NCBI GenBank assembly: GCA_005877225.1
Contig: VBPK01000057.1
Location: 1 to 7,347 of the forward strand
Reading direction: 5' to 3'
DNA length: 7,347 bases
Source: Nitrososphaerota archaeon
Lineage (GTDB): Archaea; Thermoproteota; Nitrososphaeria; Nitrososphaerales; Gagatemarchaeaceae
Of the stretch, positions 4,770 through 7,347 are shown piece by piece. The translations under genes and the position numbers were made by a program. Every line of letters starts with the position of its first letter. Within the stretch, counting starts at the first letter, position 1. Under the pieces are notes generated by a model that worked only from the letters and a program-made list of their open reading frames with translations, made no database searches and was not told where the DNA came from.

Positions 4770-5051
4770 ATGCTCTCCGACGACGAAGTAAGCGCGACCA
4801 TACTCCTCAAGCTCCACAAGAGGGGAAACTGGGGAGCAAGCCATACCGCCTTCGACAACCTACATAAGGGGTTCAAGGACGCTGATCTCGGGAAGCATGG
4901 CGCGAGGCGAATAGACAAGCTCGCGAGAGAGCTGATCCGACATGGGTGGATAATTCCGAAACCCACAAGTTATGGGCTACAAGTGTCGCTCAATCCTAGA
5001 GAAAGTCAGGCTATAATGACATTCATGAAGAGATTCTTTCCGGACGTTTAG
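4770..5051 (+). CDS. Small archaeal winged-helix-like protein, function unknown
   Basis: The 93-residue protein has the pattern of a short archaeal conserved family: a leading helix (ATILLKLHKRGNWGASHTAF), a second segment (DNLHKGFKD, then ARRIDKLARELIRHGWII), and a beta-hairpin end (KPTSYGLQVSLNPRE). WG-x-x-HT and the KPTSYGLQVSLNP ending recall archaeal proteins of unknown function with a winged-helix fold; this link is from memory of the family pattern, not a search. No catalytic residues are seen. It is divergent from the regulator at 4697 and shares its promoter region, so the pair may act together. The ATG start lies about ten bases from the expected transcription start. Confidence 0.75.
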   Translation: MLSDDEVSATILLKLHKRGNWGASHTAFDNLHKGFKDADLGKHGARRIDKLARELIRHGWIIPKPTSYGLQVSLNPRESQAIMTFMKRFFPDV

Positions 5052-5435
5052 CAATCGATTGGAACTCGCCGACATGAAAAGTGTTCGACGTTGAATTCAA
5101 ATAAGCTGCCTAGCAACTCCAGATCGAAATAGAACATTCAGGCTGTTTGGTCGCGTGGTAGGCTGTCGCAAGGACAAGCATTGGAATCGAGAGCAATTCG
5201 ATCCCTTGGCAAGGTCAAGGTCTGAGTCACGGTTTCGTAGATAAGTTCAGAACGGGTCCCTTCTAACTCGAATCCTTGGCCCAATGTCATACCTTCAAAC
5301 TTCGCAGTTCTTGCAACGTTCTGAGCCAACCCTCCCAGCACGACAGGGCTTTTCGCTGGGGGAGCGCACATTCGAATCCCACCCCTCCAGACGACCACTC
5401 GTGACGGGATGTCTATTCAGGCACCCCAAATCTTA
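5052..5435. other. Gene-free stretch with scattered tRNA T-loop-like motifs
   Basis: I find no credible gene. The strings ACTCGAATCC (5266-5275) and ATTCGAATCCC (5370-5380) resemble tRNA T-loops. Around the second, CTGGGGG (5356-5362) can pair with CCCTCCAG (5383-5390) like an acceptor stem closed directly on a T-arm. None forms a cloverleaf, and they are best read as decayed tRNA debris or chance. Confidence 0.35.
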
Positions 5436-5448
5436 GCAGCGGAGGTCA

Positions 5449-5497
5449 TGTCCGAGCGGACAGACACTTCTTAGTGCGTTGGTCTGCTAGCAGTGTC
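5449..5497 (+). other. tRNA-like D-arm and anticodon-arm hairpins before copy C
   Basis: The hairpin TGTCC-GAGC-GGACA (5449-5462) is followed at once by GACACT/AGTGTC (5463-5468 with 5492-5497) enclosing 23 bases, the size of a 7-base loop plus a 16-base intron. Placed before the tRNA 3' end at 5579 this looks like the front part of a decayed tRNA, but no acceptor 5' strand matches GGCGCTG and no clean anticodon can be read. Confidence 0.3.
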
Positions 5498-5541
5498 TCT
5501 TGAACTTGTAATTCCTTCAATATCTGAGCGACCCCTCCCCT

Positions 5542-5660
5542 ATTCGAGTCCCAATATAGGTTCAGATTTGATTCGATGCCGACCAGCGCCGCCGCCTGTA
5601 CCGTGTTAAATCCTGATGTCGGTCATACCTTAAAGCCCTTGACCCTTCACTTGCACAAAT
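5542..5660 (+). repeat. Diverged copy C of the tRNA-Asn 3' end and flank
   Basis: The 14-base core is exact at 5579-5592, preceded by a T-loop-like GATTCGATG aligned with GGTTCGAGT of the real gene. The 37 bases ahead of the core (from TTCGAGTCC at 5543) match the same part of copy B at most positions, allowing short gaps. Downstream, AAATAGGTTCAGTAGGCCTG (5658 onward) resembles AAATAGGCTCAGTTTGAGCC of copy A. It is the most diverged copy and would be the oldest under a stacked-integration model. Confidence 0.6.
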
Positions 5661-5728
5661 AGGTTCAGTAGGCCTGTTCTTTAGAAATTACGTCTAGTGG
5701 GCGTCAGACCGTATCTAACGGCGAGGAG

Positions 5729-5736
5729 TTTTATAT
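5729..5736 (+). promoter_or_regulatory. TATA box of the membrane protein / QueC operon
   Basis: TTTTATAT is a strong archaeal TATA element. A start about 25 bases on falls near 5758-5760, at the first base of the leader hairpin, leaving a leader of about 56 bases before the GTG at 5816. Confidence 0.65.
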
Positions 5737-5759
5737 CTAATCATCCGAACCTTATCGCA

Positions 5760-5790
5760 GGCGGGTGAGTGGGCCTCCACCCGATCCGCC
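5760..5790 (+). promoter_or_regulatory. Two-level hairpin in the operon leader
   Basis: GGCGG (5760-5764) pairs with CCGCC (5786-5790) and, inside, GTGG (5769-5772) pairs with CCAC (5777-5780). The hairpin would occupy the very 5' end of the message, ahead of two purine-rich sites (GGAG at 5802-5805, GGAGG at 5808-5812). Most genes in this window have almost no leader, so a structured one before a suspected deazapurine operon may be regulatory. No known riboswitch class is recognised. Confidence 0.45.
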
Positions 5791-5815
5791 ATAGAAATCC
5801 CGGAGTAGGAGGAAA

Positions 5816-6544
5816 GTGGAAAAGAGTAATCACAGTTCGGTACAAGGAGAAGTTAAGGCGGGGGCCGGCACAGCGACGAATGGGGTCGTCTCACCCAATA
5901 CCAGACGGTTAGCCCTAGCCGCACTTCTAGTTTCACTATACGTGGCAGCAAACAGCATTCCGATAGACGCGTTCATAGGAGGCGCCGGATTCATCACCGC
6001 TGGAATCATTCTGTTACCCGTGGTTTCCGGTCTGCTCAGGCCTCGGGCCGCACTCATCGCCGCGGTTCTCGCCTCGATTGGTCTGCTGGCTTTCCAGCTC
6101 TCGATAATCCCGATATTCGGTTTTTATGGACTGCTGGTGCCTACCATGGGGATTGTTCTAGGCTCTCTGGGTTTCCACAGGTCGCTGGCCTACCCTGCAG
6201 TGTACATCGTCCTCGGCGCGGTTTGGTATGTTCTGTTCTCCGGTGGGACGATATTCTGGCTCGTGCCATACGCGCTCGTCATAGGGTTGATTGCGGCAAA
6301 ACAGGCACGGATATTCAAACTTGGGAAGAAGGGTGACCTGACGATATACTGTTTCGTCGCTACGATGTGCGAACTAGTCACCATGAACATCGGTTCAATC
6401 TCTCTGTTGAACCTCCCGGGCCCGGTGTGGTTGATCATAACGCCGTTCATGTTCTTGGAGAGGGCGGTCGCAGTGGTCGGTTCGTCGTCAATACTGTTTG
6501 GGTTGTTGAGGCTCAAGGGGCCTCTCAGGTTGGAGGGAATCTGA
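5816..6544 (+). CDS. Integral membrane protein, ECF transporter S-subunit-like
   Basis: The 242-residue protein has a hydrophilic N-terminus of about 28 residues and then six to eight hydrophobic segments (about 31-47, 53-73, 78-98, 100-118, 125-141, 145-161, 174-199, 203-231). The RRLALAALLVSLYVAANSIP start of the first helix and the small-residue-rich short helices resemble the substrate-binding S subunits of ECF vitamin and nucleobase importers. These work in the cytoplasmic membrane with shared EcfA/EcfT subunits, not seen here. The GTG start follows GGAGG closely (three bases) and an additional GGAG ten bases away; no other start exists nearby. The next gene begins one base after its stop. 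With a QueC-like enzyme in the operon, a 7-deazaguanine such as preQ0 is a possible substrate, by inference only. Confidence 0.65.
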   Translation: MEKSNHSSVQGEVKAGAGTATNGVVSPNTRRLALAALLVSLYVAANSIPIDAFIGGAGFITAGIILLPVVSGLLRPRAALIAAVLASIGLLAFQLSIIPIFGFYGLLVPTMGIVLGSLGFHRSLAYPAVYIVLGAVWYVLFSGGTIFWLVPYALVIGLIAAKQARIFKLGKKGDLTIYCFVATMCELVTMNIGSISLLNLPGPVWLIITPFMFLERAVAVVGSSSILFGLLRLKGPLRLEGI

Positions 6545-6545
6545 C

Positions 6546-6833
6546 GTGTGCAGAGCCACCAGGCTGTGCTGTTTCAGGTGTATGGCATGGTTCGAGAAGG
6601 TCAATCTGGAATCCTGTGACACGTGCGGAGACTGGAAATGTCCTGAATGCGGCAGCTGTCTATGCAGTCTGTCCAAGAAAGAACAGAAAATAGCAATCGC
6701 GTACATGGCGACCTACGAAAACCTGCTAAAGGAAATCACTGGCCAATCGTACGACTTCAGGAGGCACAGGAAGGTCCTCGTGGGATTGAAGGTTCGACGC
6801 AATTCCTTAGTCAGGCCGGAAGTGAAGAAATGA
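6546..6833 (+). CDS. Cys-rich zinc-binding type protein, function unknown
   Basis: This protein has 95 residues. The first 40 hold ten cysteines: CC-x2-C at 8-12, C-x2-C at 24-27, C-x2-C at 32-35, and Cys38 and Cys40, enough for two zinc sites. The remainder (41-95) is basic and helical, without membrane segments. The GTG start lies one base after the stop of the membrane protein and nine bases after GGAGG (6532-6536). The stop overlaps the ATG of the QueC-like gene (ATGA). This tight sandwich implies coordinated synthesis with both. I do not recognise a family; an adaptor, RNA-binding protein or metal-binding partner of the QueC-like enzyme would fit the setting. The Cys content and ribosome site make it a real gene. 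Confidence 0.8.
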   Translation: MCRATRLCCFRCMAWFEKVNLESCDTCGDWKCPECGSCLCSLSKKEQKIAIAYMATYENLLKEITGQSYDFRRHRKVLVGLKVRRNSLVRPEVKK

Positions 6834-7347
6834 AGAAAGATGAGAGGAGCGCGATTAACTGCATCTCGGGCGGAGTAGATTCTGTGACCACGGCGTACTA
6901 CGTCAAGAAGACCCTAAAGCCGAAGGACCAGCTTCTGATTTTCTGCGACTACAAACAGAGGACCTACGACTACGAGGAGTTCTGCATCAAGAAAGTCGCA
7001 AGGCACCTCGACCTTCCGCTCAAGATCATAGACATTAGGTGGCTAGGAGACATCAGCACGTCAGTCCTGACCCATCCGGAGAAGGAGATCTCCGAGACCA
7101 AGGAGGCCGACCTCTGGGACCCTGAGAAGGCCAGGCAGAGGATCCTAAAGTGGTGGGATCCCTGCAGGAATGCCATACTTCTCCTGGTCGGCCTTTCCCA
7201 TGCAGAGTCTTTCTACATCTCGAAGGCGGAGAGATACGACGTCTACATCGGCATACGAAGGGAGACGCCAGTGGCGATGAAGGACAACACCCCCGAATTC
7301 CTAGAGGAGATGAACCGCATGGCGGAGCAGGCCACCCATCACGGCGG
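6830..7347 (+). CDS. queC: QueC-like PP-loop ATPase (7-cyano-7-deazaguanine synthase family), partial
   Basis: 172 residues are visible, cut by the window end. The PP-loop ATP-binding motif SGGVDS is at 13-18. Also seen are FCDYKQRTYDYEEF (38-51), where QueC has a DYGQRH-type motif, WWDPCRNAILLLVGLSHAES (98-117), matching the QueC GRN...LS..YAE region, and DNTPEF (152-157). QueC converts 7-carboxy-7-deazaguanine to preQ0 using ATP and ammonia; in archaea preQ0 leads to archaeosine in tRNA. The zinc-binding Cys cluster of QueC would lie beyond the window. The ATG overlaps the stop of the Cys-rich gene and is preceded by GGAAGTGA. WWDPCRN in place of the usual GRN element suggests a divergent subfamily; QueC-like proteins also occur in defence systems, so synthesis of preQ0 is likely but not certain. 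Confidence 0.8.
   Translation, partial: MKKDERSAINCISGGVDSVTTAYYVKKTLKPKDQLLIFCDYKQRTYDYEEFCIKKVARHLDLPLKIIDIRWLGDISTSVLTHPEKEISETKEADLWDPEKARQRILKWWDPCRNAILLLVGLSHAESFYISKAERYDVYIGIRRETPVAMKDNTPEFLEEMNRMAEQATHHG

Noticed and set aside
5138..5398. Minus-strand frame of 86 codons
   Set aside because: It has no recognisable motif or promoter, and part of it is a reversed T-loop-like string; a chance frame is more likely.
3048..5592. CRISPR array
   Set aside because: Only three copies of a 14-base repeat occur, spaced about 1 kb apart and explained by the tRNA-Asn 3' end.

Overview
The window is archaeal. The evidence is a tRNA-Asn gene carrying two short introns that fold into bulge-helix-bulge splice motifs, TATA boxes placed 20-30 bases ahead of leaderless or short-leader genes, a tRNA with no encoded CCA, and winged-helix proteins of archaeal type. 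Gene content suits a TACK-type (Thermoproteota-like) archaeon, but that placement is inference.

Left block (1-2640, minus strand): a gas vesicle operon read leftward from a TATA box at 2608-2615. The order is gvpA, an unannotated 39-residue Cys-rich microprotein, gvpJ, one long gene joining a GvpK domain, a shortened GvpA/J-type domain and a GvpF/L domain, then gvpG, gvpH, and the start of another gene at the window edge. The genes overlap or nearly touch, so they are probably translated as a coupled unit. GvpA forms the gas vesicle wall; J, K, F/L, G and H are minor or assembly proteins. No GvpN or GvpO is seen here, but the operon runs off the window.

Middle block (2640-5700): gene-poor and littered with tRNA pieces. 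It holds the complete two-intron tRNA-Asn(GUU) (2949-3060), the 3' half of a class II type tRNA (3124-3168) with a possible 5' partner on the far side of tRNA-Asn, and three copies of the tRNA-Asn 3' end (3048, 4014, 5579). The copies divide the block into two segments. The first carries a four-helix membrane protein; the second carries a divergent pair of small winged-helix-type proteins sharing one promoter region. This resembles stacked, decayed integrations at a tRNA attachment site, or tandem duplication; no integrase is visible.

Right block (5700-7347, plus strand): a TATA box and a hairpin-containing leader precede a tightly packed operon. It encodes an integral membrane protein resembling an ECF transporter substrate-binding (S) subunit, a Cys-rich zinc-binding type protein, and a QueC-like PP-loop enzyme cut by the window end. 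Together they suggest 7-deazaguanine (preQ0/archaeosine) synthesis or salvage; the specific role is inferred.
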